Shown here: in pieces, positions 36,468-46,590 of the stretch
How positions within the stretch are numbered: position 1 is the stretch's first letter
How the letters are laid out: every line of letters begins with the position of its first letter
Assembly (NCBI GenBank): GCA_046346665.1
Contig: JAXMHQ010000029.1
Span: forward strand, 8,530 to 72,529
Direction: 5' to 3'
Length of the DNA: 64,000 bases
Origin: JAXMHQ01 sp046346665
Lineage (GTDB): Bacteria > Verrucomicrobiota > Verrucomicrobiia > Limisphaerales > JAXMHQ01
Translations under genes and position numbers: made by a program
Notes under the pieces: model-generated
Database searches by the model: none
Told to the model about the DNA's origin: nothing
The model's input: the letters and a program-made list of their open reading frames with translations, nothing else

Positions 36468-37748
36468 CTAAGCCGTTTTGGACCGGGCCGGCGGGCCCCA
36501 GGTGAACCAGGCGCAGACGCCGACGAGGAGCGATCCAAAAATCCCGATGGTCTGAATCACGACCTTGAACGTGTCGTGGTGGAGGTAGAGCGACAAGGCG
36601 TAGCCGCCTGCGACGGCGAGCAGCCAGGGGACCACCGAGAACCGCGAGCTGGCCATGAGGCTGTTGATGAGCACGGTGGACAACGTCAGGGGCAGCATGC
36701 ACCAGGCGAACCAGGGCACCAGCGGGGTGGAGATCGCCAGGAACGATTTGTCGTAAACGAGCCGCAGCGGGAGTTCGGGAAAGATGCTGCAGATCACGGC
36801 GCCGCTGCCGCCAGCCAGCAGCGTCAACAGGAGGGTCAGCTTGAGGGCGTTGGTGCCCTGCCCCAGCGCGGCCCCGCGCGCCACCTTGGGAAACATCACC
36901 GCCGTCAGCGGCGCGGTGAAATAAATCAACGCCCGCCCGATCATTCCCGCCGCGGCATAATAACCGGTCTCCTGTTTCGAGAAAAATTTCTGCACGAAAA
37001 TCATGTCGGCGCTGAGCATGAACGTCCCCACGCCGAGGCCGAGCGTCAGGGGCACGACGCGGGCCAGCCAGCGCCGCCAGTTCATGGGGTCCGCCGGACC
37101 GGTCAGACAATCGCGGCTGAACCAGCCGCCGATCACGATGACGAGGGTGGATCCGAGCAGCACGGCGCTGAGCGCGCCTGCGGCGTAGGCGCCGAGCACG
37201 CCGACGAACAGGCACACGCCGAGAAACCGGGTGGCGCCTTCGCCGATGGCCGACCAGCCGCACCAGAGGAAATTCTGGCGGCCCTGCATGACGCCGAACA
37301 CCACGGGCCGCCAGAGCATGAGAAGCCCGATGCCGACGGTGATCCAGAGCGTGGCCGGATTTGAAATGCCGAACGAGTTGGTGATGCCGTTCCGGAAGAA
37401 AAGCACGGTGGCCGCCATGAGCAGCCAGACCAGGGCGGTGGCGCGCAGCACGCCGCGGAAAACGCCGGCCAACTCTCGTTCATGCTCCGGATTCAGCGAC
37501 GCCGCCGCCTGCTGCATGAACACGCCCTGCAAGCCGACCGACGGAATGCCCATCAACGCCACTGTCTGCAGCATCGTCATGAACACGCCGTACTCCTCCT
37601 TCGGCATCCGCTGCGCCACCATGTGAACGCAATACATCAATCCGCCCCCCAGCGTGGACGCGATCATCATCCAGCCGCTCTGCCGGAAAAAGGTGAGGTG
37701 ATGTTCCTGGGCGGGCGCGGCGGGGGTTTTCACAGGCTCGGCAATCAC
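36468..37748 (-). CDS. Polysaccharide biosynthesis flippase (MVF/PST-like)
   Basis: Multi-pass membrane protein, 426 aa, with about 12 hydrophobic segments and a Wzx/RfbX-like opening (FFRQSGWMMIASTLGGGLMYCVH, RMPKEEYGVFMTMLQTVALMGIPSVGLQ). Expected to flip lipid-linked saccharides across the inner membrane. GTG start at 37748; the gene begins 30 bp after the M20 peptidase stop on the same strand. The nearby glycosyltransferase and the epimerase at 26.9 kb support an envelope polysaccharide role. Confidence 0.83.
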   Translation of the reverse strand: MIAEPVKTPAAPAQEHHLTFFRQSGWMMIASTLGGGLMYCVHMVAQRMPKEEYGVFMTMLQTVALMGIPSVGLQGVFMQQAAASLNPEHERELAGVFRGVLRATALVWLLMAATVLFFRNGITNSFGISNPATLWITVGIGLLMLWRPVVFGVMQGRQNFLWCGWSAIGEGATRFLGVCLFVGVLGAYAAGALSAVLLGSTLVIVIGGWFSRDCLTGPADPMNWRRWLARVVPLTLGLGVGTFMLSADMIFVQKFFSKQETGYYAAAGMIGRALIYFTAPLTAVMFPKVARGAALGQGTNALKLTLLLTLLAGGSGAVICSIFPELPLRLVYDKSFLAISTPLVPWFAWCMLPLTLSTVLINSLMASSRFSVVPWLLAVAGGYALSLYLHHDTFKVVIQTIGIFGSLLVGVCAWFTWGPPARSKTA

Positions 37749-37778
37749 GGGTGTTGGACCGGTTTCAAGGGTTGTCGT

Positions 37779-38906
37779 TCAAGCCAGGGATCCGAGAAAC
37801 CGCCGCAACAGGCGGCTGCCCCGCTCCAGCGACTCGAGGGAAATCCACTCGTCCGCCGTGTGCGCCTGGGCGATGTCGCCCGGGCCGAACACAACGCTCG
37901 GAATGCCCCCGGCAGACAGCACGGCGGCATCGCAGAAGAAATTCACCCCCAGCGGCTTGCGCTGTCCGAGCGATCCCAGAAACTCCCGCACCAGCGGCAA
38001 CTCCGCGTCGGTCTCCATCGGCAGACACGGCGCCAGCTTGGTCGACGTGAAGGTCACGGACAACTTTCGGGTCGACAGGAACCGCTCGATTTCACGACGC
38101 ACACCGGGCTCGGTTTCACCGGGCAGGGTGCGGCGGTCGATAACGATGGCGCAGCGGTCGGGCACGATGTTGGGCTGGGTGCCGCCGTGGATGGCGCCCA
38201 CGCTCACGGTGGCCGGGCCGAGGAGCGGGTGGCGCCGGCGGCGCAACCGGGCGGCGTAACCGGTCTCAAGCGCGTCCACCACCCGGGCCATGGAGTGGAC
38301 GGCATTGATGCCTAATTCCGGTTGGGCTCCGTGCGCGGATTTGCCGCGCGTCTCGAGCTGCAGCCAGAGGCTGCCCTTGTGCGCCGTCACGGCGGCGAGC
38401 CGCGTGGGCTCCCCGACAATCGCCAGCTGCGCGCGAAATCCGCCCGCCACCAGCGCCCGCGATCCGGCCTGCGCGTTTTCCTCGTCCACCAACCCCGCAA
38501 AAACAATCTCCGTCGACCGCGGCCGCGCGCCCGAACGGGCCAGCTCGATCATCGCGGTCAGCATCGCCGCCACGGAACCCTTCGTGTCGCACGCGCCGCG
38601 TCCATGCAACCGCCCGGCGCGCCGCACCGGGACGAGCTGGCCGTCGCCAGCCGGAACGGTGTCCAGGTGCGGGGCCAGCAGCACACGGCGGCGCACCATT
38701 GAGGTCGGGGATAACCGGGCGATAAAGTTGGGGCGCCCCGGCAGGACCGGCTGAAGCTGCACATCGAGGCCGGCGCGGGCCGCGGTTGCAGCCAGAAATT
38801 CGGCGACGCGCTGCTCGCCCGCGCGGGGGTCGTCCGCGGGCAGAAAGGCGGGATTCACGCTCGGCAAAGCGATCAATTCCCGCAGCAATTTTTCGGTTCC
38901 GGTCAC
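37779..38906 (-). CDS. M20 family metallopeptidase (ArgE/DapE-like)
   Basis: Zinc-dependent amidohydrolase of the acetylornithine deacetylase / succinyl-diaminopimelate desuccinylase type, 375 aa. Start taken at the GTG at 38906 (VTGTEKLLRELIALPSVNP); the open frame further upstream runs through a repeat hairpin. Metal and catalytic blocks: APHLDTVPAGD, LHGRGACDTKGSVAAM, FAGLVDEENAQAGS (catalytic Glu pair), IVGEPT and the lid-domain GKSAHGAQPELGINA. C-terminal His in DIAQAHTADEW. ArgE versus DapE cannot be decided without neighbours. Confidence 0.87.
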   Translation of the reverse strand: MTGTEKLLRELIALPSVNPAFLPADDPRAGEQRVAEFLAATAARAGLDVQLQPVLPGRPNFIARLSPTSMVRRRVLLAPHLDTVPAGDGQLVPVRRAGRLHGRGACDTKGSVAAMLTAMIELARSGARPRSTEIVFAGLVDEENAQAGSRALVAGGFRAQLAIVGEPTRLAAVTAHKGSLWLQLETRGKSAHGAQPELGINAVHSMARVVDALETGYAARLRRRRHPLLGPATVSVGAIHGGTQPNIVPDRCAIVIDRRTLPGETEPGVRREIERFLSTRKLSVTFTSTKLAPCLPMETDAELPLVREFLGSLGQRKPLGVNFFCDAAVLSAGGIPSVVFGPGDIAQAHTADEWISLESLERGSRLLRRFLGSLA

Positions 38907-38979
38907 AGCGACGCCAAATGGGCCAGGAAGCTTAAAAGGCACCCCGATGGGTGTCGAGCGCCAAGGGCACGCAAAACAG

Positions 38980-39069
38980 GGTCGAGGGTCGAGAGTCGAG
39001 AGTCGAGTGCCCGAAGGGGGCGATTGCGCGAATCTCCTGGCTCTCGACCTTCGACGCTCGACCCTCGAC
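38980..39069. repeat. GTCGAGGGTCGAGA-word hairpin
   Basis: Left arm GGTCGAGGGTCGAGAGTCG and further GTCGAG words (38980-39007) faces CTCTCGACC, TTCGACG and CTCGACCCTCGAC (39040-39069), with a cap containing TTGCGCGAA. Between the divergent M20 and CoA-binding genes. Fragments of the same words occur at 12866 (inside GH95) and 39979-39994. Confidence 0.8.
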
Positions 39070-39092
39070 TGCCTTTCCGCCAAAGTGGGGGC

Positions 39093-39467
39093 GTGAAGAA
39101 GAGCATTGCGATCATTGGGGCGTCCAACGACCGGGCCAAGTTCGGCAACAAAGCCGTGCGCGCCTACCTGCGGCAGGGTTACGAGGTTTTTCCCGTGAAC
39201 CCGAAGGAAACCCAAATCGAGGGACTGACGGCGTTTCCCGGAATCCGCGACGTTCCAAGGCGGCCGGACCTGGTGAGCGTTTATCTTCCGCCGCCGGTGT
39301 TGTTGAAGGTGCTGCCCGACATTGCGGCGCGAGGCTGCGATGAATTGTGGTTGAACCCGGGAACGGAGTCCGACGCGGTGCTGGCCGAGGCACAGCGGCT
39401 CGGGCTGAACGTGATCCAGGCGTGCAGCATTGTTGCGATCGGCACGTCGCCCAGCGAGATGGATTAG
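39093..39467 (+). CDS. CoA-binding domain protein (YccU-like)
   Basis: 124-aa single-domain Rossmann protein of the CoA_binding_2 family (IAIIGASNDRAKFGNKAVRA, QGYEVFPVNPKETQIEG, DLVSVYLPP, LWLNPGTESD, VIQACSIV). GTG start at 39093. Binds CoA or a related nucleotide in characterised relatives; the physiological role is unclear. Confidence 0.88.
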   Translation: MKKSIAIIGASNDRAKFGNKAVRAYLRQGYEVFPVNPKETQIEGLTAFPGIRDVPRRPDLVSVYLPPPVLLKVLPDIAARGCDELWLNPGTESDAVLAEAQRLGLNVIQACSIVAIGTSPSEMD

Positions 39468-39788
39468 CCGGAACGATTCCGTTTAAACCACGGATGAAAC
39501 GGATTCACACGGATACAGAATGGTGAAAGCCAGTTTCCGGGGGTGCTTTCAATTCACCGTTTGGTCTGCGTTTGATTCTCCCAGTGCGGCGGCAGAGGGC
39601 ATGCCAGGCGCCGTGCCGCTTTCCGCCCGCTGATACGCGGGCGGGGACGCCGCAGCGCGGCGTCCCTACCTCTGCATTCCACGATCGCGCGCCGCTTTCC
39701 ACATTCGATGCGTCGGCCCTGGAAGGATCCTCCTCCCCGATTGCGCGCGGGGTTGAGCAGGGGTATGTTCGGCTTGGAAGGAGTATTT
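39468..39788. repeat. Intergenic repeats upstream of the small DUF2934-like gene
   Basis: Contains a half CACGGAT-word tract (39483-39519) and a half double-hairpin (GGGACGCCGC...GCGGCGTCCC, ending CTACC, 39643-39670). No gene seen; the last 100 bp should carry the promoter of the 61-aa gene. Confidence 0.55.
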
Positions 39789-39974
39789 ATGAAACAGGAC
39801 ACCGAACAACAGGCGCCGCAGCCGAAGCCGTTCACTCCCGGCCTGAGCAAGGCCGCCGTCCGGCAACATGCGTTTGAGCTGTTCCAGGACAAATTGCCGG
39901 ACCGCCCGCTGACACTCGAAGACTGGGTCTACGCCGAGAAGGATCTCGTCAAACAGTTGGAGGAAGAACAGTAG
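39789..39974 (+). CDS. Small DUF2934-like protein
   Basis: 61 aa with a strong Shine-Dalgarno (AAGGAG, 7 nt before the ATG), uncommon in this window. Low-complexity N-terminus, then AVRQHAFELFQDKLPDRPLTLEDWVYAEKDL in two pieces that fit the DUF2934 pattern (A-x-E-L-F ... LEDW ... AE). Function unknown. Convergent with sdhB across copy F. Confidence 0.68.
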   Translation: MKQDTEQQAPQPKPFTPGLSKAAVRQHAFELFQDKLPDRPLTLEDWVYAEKDLVKQLEEEQ

Positions 39975-40001
39975 AAATCGGTCGAGCGTCGAGGGCCTGG
40001 G

Positions 40002-40160
40002 TGGGGCGAGACTCCGTCGAGCCCTCGAAGACTGGATTAATGGATCAGTGGATTTCAGGATAAAAGGGAAGACTGTCGCGCGGGGCAATCCAACAATCCA
40101 AGTATCCATTTATCCAACAATCCTCACGGTCCAGCCAGGGCTCGACGGAGTCGCGCCCCA
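40002..40160. repeat. Paired-box hairpin element, copy F (GGAT words)
   Basis: Boxes at 40002-40025 and 40137-40160 (right copy carries GCGCGAC for GCGAGAC) flank GGATTAATGGATCAGTGG words facing ATCCAACAATCC words with a TCGCGCGG cap. Located exactly between the convergent stops of the DUF2934-like gene and sdhB; a GTCGAG word fragment precedes it. Confidence 0.85.
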
Positions 40161-40168
40161 CCTTGGTA

Positions 40169-40914
<746 letters not shown>

Positions 40915-40915
<1 letters not shown>

Positions 40916-40944
40916 TGGCTATCGGCTATTGGCTATTGGCTATA
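40915..40944. repeat. GGCTATTGGC word tract between sdhA and sdhB
   Basis: Four near-tandem copies of an 8-nt word (GGCTATCGGCTATTGGCTAT and on) occupy the whole sdhA-sdhB spacer, i.e. the sdhB ribosome-binding region. Confidence 0.75.
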
Positions 40945-40953
40945 CACGAAGTG

Positions 40954-42870
<1,917 letters not shown>

Positions 42871-42898
42871 GGACAGAAATCCGGGAGTGTCGCCGGGT

Positions 42899-42965
42899 GT
42901 TGCAGGTTGCAGGTTGCAGGTGCTTCGCGCGGGACTCCGCACTCCGCATTCCGAATTCCGCACTC
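42899..42965. repeat. GGTTGCAGG and ACTCCGCATTCC word tracts between sdhC and sdhA
   Basis: GTTGCAGGTTGCAGGTTGC (42899-42922) and ACTCCGCACTCCGCATTCC plus GAATTCCGCACTC (42934-42965) lie side by side in the sdhC-sdhA spacer and end at the sdhC stop. Confidence 0.7.
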
Positions 42966-43677
42966 ACTTGAGCGCCTCCTTTCCAAAGCCCAAAAGGATC
43001 GCCGTCGGAATCGAGGCATACCCCAGGAAAATAAGGCCGGCAACGAGGCCCGCGGCAAATTCCACCGTCCGCCGGTAAGCCGGCAGCGTCAGGCCGAGGG
43101 ACTGCACCATCGCGCTGATCCCGTGGCTCAGGTGCAGGCAGAGCAACCCCATCGCCAGGATGTAAAAACCGGAAACCCACGGATTCGAAAAGCCCACCAC
43201 CAGCATTCTGAAAATGTCGTGGCGCCCTTCGGAATCGAAAAATTCCGGGCGCGACATGAAATCCTTCCCGGTCCCGTTGATGGCGGAGATCACCAGCGTG
43301 TAATGCATCAGGTGATAGACGATGAAAGCCAGGACAATGACGCCGCTCCACATCATGGTGCGCGAGGCGTAGCTGGCGCCGGCGGGCTGGTAGTCGCCGT
43401 AGGGCACCGGGCGCGCGGAGCGGTTTTCGAGAGAGAGCCGGATGGCGGACCAGATGTGCAGGCCGACCATCAGCAGCAGCACCAGCCGCGCGGGCCAGAT
43501 CACCTCGAGGTTGGATTGGAGGAAGTGGCCGTAGCGATTGATCGATTCCGGCCCGAGGAAGACCTGCAGGTTCCCGACCAGATGCCCCACGACAAACAGG
43601 AACAGTACGCAGCCGGAAATCGCCATCACGTACTTTTTGCCGAGTGACGACCCAAAGATGTGTCCGATTAGTTTCAT
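42964..43677 (-). CDS. sdhC: Succinate dehydrogenase cytochrome b subunit (B-type)
   Basis: Membrane anchor, 237 aa from the ATG at 43677 (MKLIGHIFGSSLGKKYVMAISG), with five hydrophobic helices, the number expected for diheme SdhC fused-type anchors. Candidate heme-ligand His residues: VVGHLVGNLQ, VGLHIWSA, VYHLMHYTL and CLHLSHGISA. First gene of the sdh operon. Confidence 0.92.
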   Translation of the reverse strand: MKLIGHIFGSSLGKKYVMAISGCVLFLFVVGHLVGNLQVFLGPESINRYGHFLQSNLEVIWPARLVLLLMVGLHIWSAIRLSLENRSARPVPYGDYQPAGASYASRTMMWSGVIVLAFIVYHLMHYTLVISAINGTGKDFMSRPEFFDSEGRHDIFRMLVVGFSNPWVSGFYILAMGLLCLHLSHGISAMVQSLGLTLPAYRRTVEFAAGLVAGLIFLGYASIPTAILLGFGKEALK

Positions 43678-43778
43678 GAAACCTGCTTTGCGAGTGGCGC
43701 AATCTAATGAGGAATGCTCAACGCCGTCAACGGGCCGAACACAAGTATTAGGCCGCCCGACAAACCGCGTTACGGACA

Positions 43779-44600
43779 CTAATCCGTTTTTGCACTGGTG
43801 TTAGCAATAAATGTAATGATGTCGGCGAGCGAATTCAGTTCGGCTTCTGGACCTGGGGCGGCCGCAGATTTCGCAGATTGCACAGATTCTGAAAGACCGT
43901 TTCCTGACGACAGACCATATTCGCCAAGGCCTGGTCGTTCAGGTTCGTCTGTGGAATCTGTGTGATCTGCAGATGTTTTCCCTGCCCTGCGCGCGATGCG
44001 CCATGCCTGGAACCCGGCCGCCCGCGCGCCGGCCAGGTCGAATTCCGGGTGATCCCCGACGTGCAACAGGGCGCCCGGCTCCAGCCCGAACGCGGCCGCC
44101 GCGCGCTTGAAGATCGCTTCCGCCGGTTTGCGGCATCCGGCCTCGCAGGAAATCATCACCACTTCGAACCGGCGCAGCAAACCGAACCGGTCCAGCAATT
44201 CGCGCAACCGCTCGTCCCAATTCGAAACAATCCCAAGTCTCACCCCGCCCGCCTCGAGTGCGTCGAGTGTCGGAAGCACGTCGTCGTAGAGGTGCCAGGA
44301 AGCCGGATCCGCAAACCGGTCATAGAGTTCACTGAAAAACTTCTCCTCCAACGGGCCGCGGTTGAAACACTCTTCAACAATGCCGCACCAGCCGGCGCGG
44401 GTGTAATCAAACTCCGGCCGCCGGCGCCAGGCGGCCTTGAATCGCTCATTCAAAACTTCCGGCGCGGCCTGGATCCCATGCCGCCGCGCCACCTCGGCAT
44501 AAATGTGGCCCACGGACGGACGGGGTTCGATCAGGGTGCCCCCGACGTCGAAGGTCACGGCCTGGATTGGGGAGCGGCGGTCAGCGGGGGCGGGAGGCAT
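43779..44600 (-). CDS. HAD-superfamily hydrolase with repeat-derived C-terminal tail
   Basis: Phosphatase-type HAD, 273 aa from the ATG at 44600. Motif I VTFDVGGTL (second Asp replaced by Gly-Gly, so catalysis may be altered), motif II GIVSNWDER, Lys in CRKPAEAIF, and motif IV LLHVGDHPEFDLAGARAAG. The core ends near residue 205. Residues about 209-246 are encoded by a CAGATT-word hairpin (43862-43975) read in frame (SADHTDSTDEPERP ... SESVQSAKSAAA), followed by 27 more residues. It overlaps vanZ by 20 nt. Confidence 0.82.
   Translation of the reverse strand: MPPAPADRRSPIQAVTFDVGGTLIEPRPSVGHIYAEVARRHGIQAAPEVLNERFKAAWRRRPEFDYTRAGWCGIVEECFNRGPLEEKFFSELYDRFADPASWHLYDDVLPTLDALEAGGVRLGIVSNWDERLRELLDRFGLLRRFEVVMISCEAGCRKPAEAIFKRAAAAFGLEPGALLHVGDHPEFDLAGARAAGFQAWRIARRAGKTSADHTDSTDEPERPGLGEYGLSSGNGLSESVQSAKSAAAPGPEAELNSLADIITFIANTSAKTD
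43862..43975. repeat. CAGATT-word hairpin captured inside the HAD gene
   Basis: Left arm CCGCAGATTTCGCAGATTGC and CACAGATTC (43862-43890) pairs with the right arm CTGTGGAATCTGTGTGATCTG (43948-43968) around a variable loop. Both arms and loop are in frame with the HAD protein. Confidence 0.8.
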
Positions 44601-45030
44601 GCGATGCAGGAGACCGGATGAGCGCCGGCCGGCAAGCGGAACGCTGCGCGGCAAGGTAATGGCGGGCCAGCCGGCCGAATATGAATATCCCCAGGAAATC
44701 CGCCGCGAGATCCTTCAGATCGAAAGTCCGCGTGGGGAAAAATTTTTGGGAACATTCCTCCAGGACTACGAGAATGGCGAGCAGCAGGCTTCCCCGGAGC
44801 ACCCGGGCGGGGCCGATCCGGAACTCTGATCCGCGCCAGAGCAGGTTGATCAGGAACGAAAGCGGCCCGAACAGGGCGAAATGTCCGAGCTTATCGCCGC
44901 CGGGGATGCGCTGGATCATCGCGAAAAATGCCCGGCCATGGCCGGAGTCCGCCAGGATCGTCATGCCGACAATGAGGAGAAGCAGCCCGGCCAGCGCCAG
45001 CTTTGCCCGTCGAATTCCGAAATACGTCAT
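44581..45030 (-). CDS. VanZ-family membrane protein
   Basis: 149-aa protein with about four hydrophobic helices and the VanZ-like pattern DKLGHFALFGPLSFL ... EECSQKFFPTRTFDLKDLAAD (split here by one helix). VanZ relatives affect envelope or teicoplanin sensitivity, but most are uncharacterised. It lies between folC (36 bp upstream) and the HAD gene (20-nt overlap), indicating co-transcription. Confidence 0.83.
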   Translation of the reverse strand: MTYFGIRRAKLALAGLLLLIVGMTILADSGHGRAFFAMIQRIPGGDKLGHFALFGPLSFLINLLWRGSEFRIGPARVLRGSLLLAILVVLEECSQKFFPTRTFDLKDLAADFLGIFIFGRLARHYLAAQRSACRPALIRSPASHASRPR

Positions 45031-45066
45031 AGGTTACTTTGACATCCGAAGCGTGAGGAACGTTCG

Positions 45067-46362
45067 TTACTTGTCGCCCCGGGCTGCGGGCGGATGCCAT
45101 TGGTTCAATGCCTTCTCATCGCGGGCACGCGGCGGCGCGGCCTGCAGCAGCTCCAATGCTTCACCTATCAGGTACAACGAACCCGCAACGGCCACAAACG
45201 AATCGCCCCCGGCCGATTCCAGGGCGCCGGCCAGCGAATCGGAAATTGAAACTTCCAATCCCGGGTTGATTTCACGGCAAAGGTTCACCAGCCGCGCCGG
45301 ATCTTCGCTGCGATCGCTGTGCACCGAGGTCAGAATCATGCGGCCCGCAAGCGGCGCCAGCAGCCGGCACATTGCGGCGGCATCCTTGTCCTTGAACACC
45401 CCGAAAATCAGCGTCGGCCGCCGGCCCGGATACTCGGTTTGCATCGCGTCCCGAAGCGCCTCGGCCCCGGCGGGATTGTGCGCGGCGTCGAGAAGGATGT
45501 TTTGTCCGGACGCAGTGCGGATGCACTGCATGCGGCCGGCCCATTCGACATGCGCGAGGCCGTCGCGGATCGCGGAATCCGGAACCGGCAACACTCCCGT
45601 CAGCGCCCGCACGGCGGCCACCGCCGTGGCGGCATTGACCCGCTGGTGCGGACCGTGCAGCGGCAGATCGATCTCATCCAGCGGCGGCTGAAGATTCGCC
45701 GACCCGACCCGGATGCAACGGGAGCCGCGTTCCCGCGCCGTGGCTTCGATGACTTCCAGTCCCTTGCCGGGGAGCGCGGCCGTCACGACCGGGATGCCGG
45801 GCTTGATGATGCCGGCTTTTTCCGAGGCGATTTTTTCCACCGTATCCCCGAGCCACTGGGAATGTTCAATGTCGATGTTGGTAATCACGCTGACCAGCGG
45901 GGTGACGATGTTGGTCGCGTCGAGTCGTCCGCCGAGCCCGGTCTCCCAAATCACCAGGTCGCATCCCTGTTCGGCAAAATAGCGGAGCGCGAGGATGGTG
46001 GCCGTCTCGAAAAATGTGGGCCCCTGTCCCTCCGGAAACTCGGCGAGCAACGGACGGATTTCTTCGACCAGCCGGACCACTTCGGATTCCGGTATGGGCT
46101 GGCGGTTCACCTGGATCCGTTCCGCGAAACTCACCAGGTGAGGCGACGTGAACAGTCCGGTGCGATGTCCTGCCGCCCGGTAAATGCTTTCCAGCATCGC
46201 GCAGGTGGATCCCTTCCCGTTCGTGCCCGCGACGTGGATGAATCTCAGCCGGTCCTGGGGATTCCCGACGCGGCCGGCCAGCCGCCGGGTTTTGTCCAAT
46301 CCGAACGTCGCCCCAAACAAGCTGAGATCATACAGGAACTGAATGGCGTCGGAATAGGTCAT
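45067..46362 (-). CDS. folC: Folylpolyglutamate synthase / dihydrofolate synthase FolC
   Basis: Mur-ligase family enzyme adding glutamate to (dihydro)folate, 431 aa. P-loop VAGTNGKGSTCAM near residue 45; SPHLVSFAERIQVN, WETGLGGRLDATNIV, ITNIDIEHSQWLGDTVEKIASEK, and DAAHNPAGAEAL with the FGVFKDKD loop. Downstream of pyrG by 228 bp containing copy G. Confidence 0.93.
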   Translation of the reverse strand: MTYSDAIQFLYDLSLFGATFGLDKTRRLAGRVGNPQDRLRFIHVAGTNGKGSTCAMLESIYRAAGHRTGLFTSPHLVSFAERIQVNRQPIPESEVVRLVEEIRPLLAEFPEGQGPTFFETATILALRYFAEQGCDLVIWETGLGGRLDATNIVTPLVSVITNIDIEHSQWLGDTVEKIASEKAGIIKPGIPVVTAALPGKGLEVIEATARERGSRCIRVGSANLQPPLDEIDLPLHGPHQRVNAATAVAAVRALTGVLPVPDSAIRDGLAHVEWAGRMQCIRTASGQNILLDAAHNPAGAEALRDAMQTEYPGRRPTLIFGVFKDKDAAAMCRLLAPLAGRMILTSVHSDRSEDPARLVNLCREINPGLEVSISDSLAGALESAGGDSFVAVAGSLYLIGEALELLQAAPPRARDEKALNQWHPPAARGDK

Positions 46363-46428
46363 TGCGTGAACGGTCCGGGAGCGTAACGCACGCGGGTTCC
46401 CCGCTCAACCACGGATGAATACCCTTGA

Positions 46429-46579
46429 TGGGGCGAGACTTTGTCGAGCTCACGCTTCCCCTGGCTGAGTTGATCAATGGATTACTGGATTTTTGGCTCC
46501 GCGCGGCAGTCTCCCCATTCATCCAGCAATCCAGGAATCCATTCATCCGGTTGCGAGGGCTCGACGGAGTCTCGCCCCA
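46429..46579. repeat. Paired-box hairpin element, copy G (GGAT words)
   Basis: Boxes at 46429-46452 (loop TTT, one stem change) and 46556-46579 flank TGGATTACTGGATTTTTGG words facing CATCCAGCAATCCAGG words with a CTCCGCGCGGCAGTC cap. Lies between pyrG and folC; a CACGGATG fragment precedes it. Confidence 0.82.
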
Positions 46580-46590
46580 CCACGGCCACG

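Noticed and set aside
37779..39215. 478-aa version of the M20 peptidase
   Set aside because: The extra 103 residues read through the GTCGAG hairpin and the CoA-binding gene on the other strand; the GTG at 38906 gives the normal family length.
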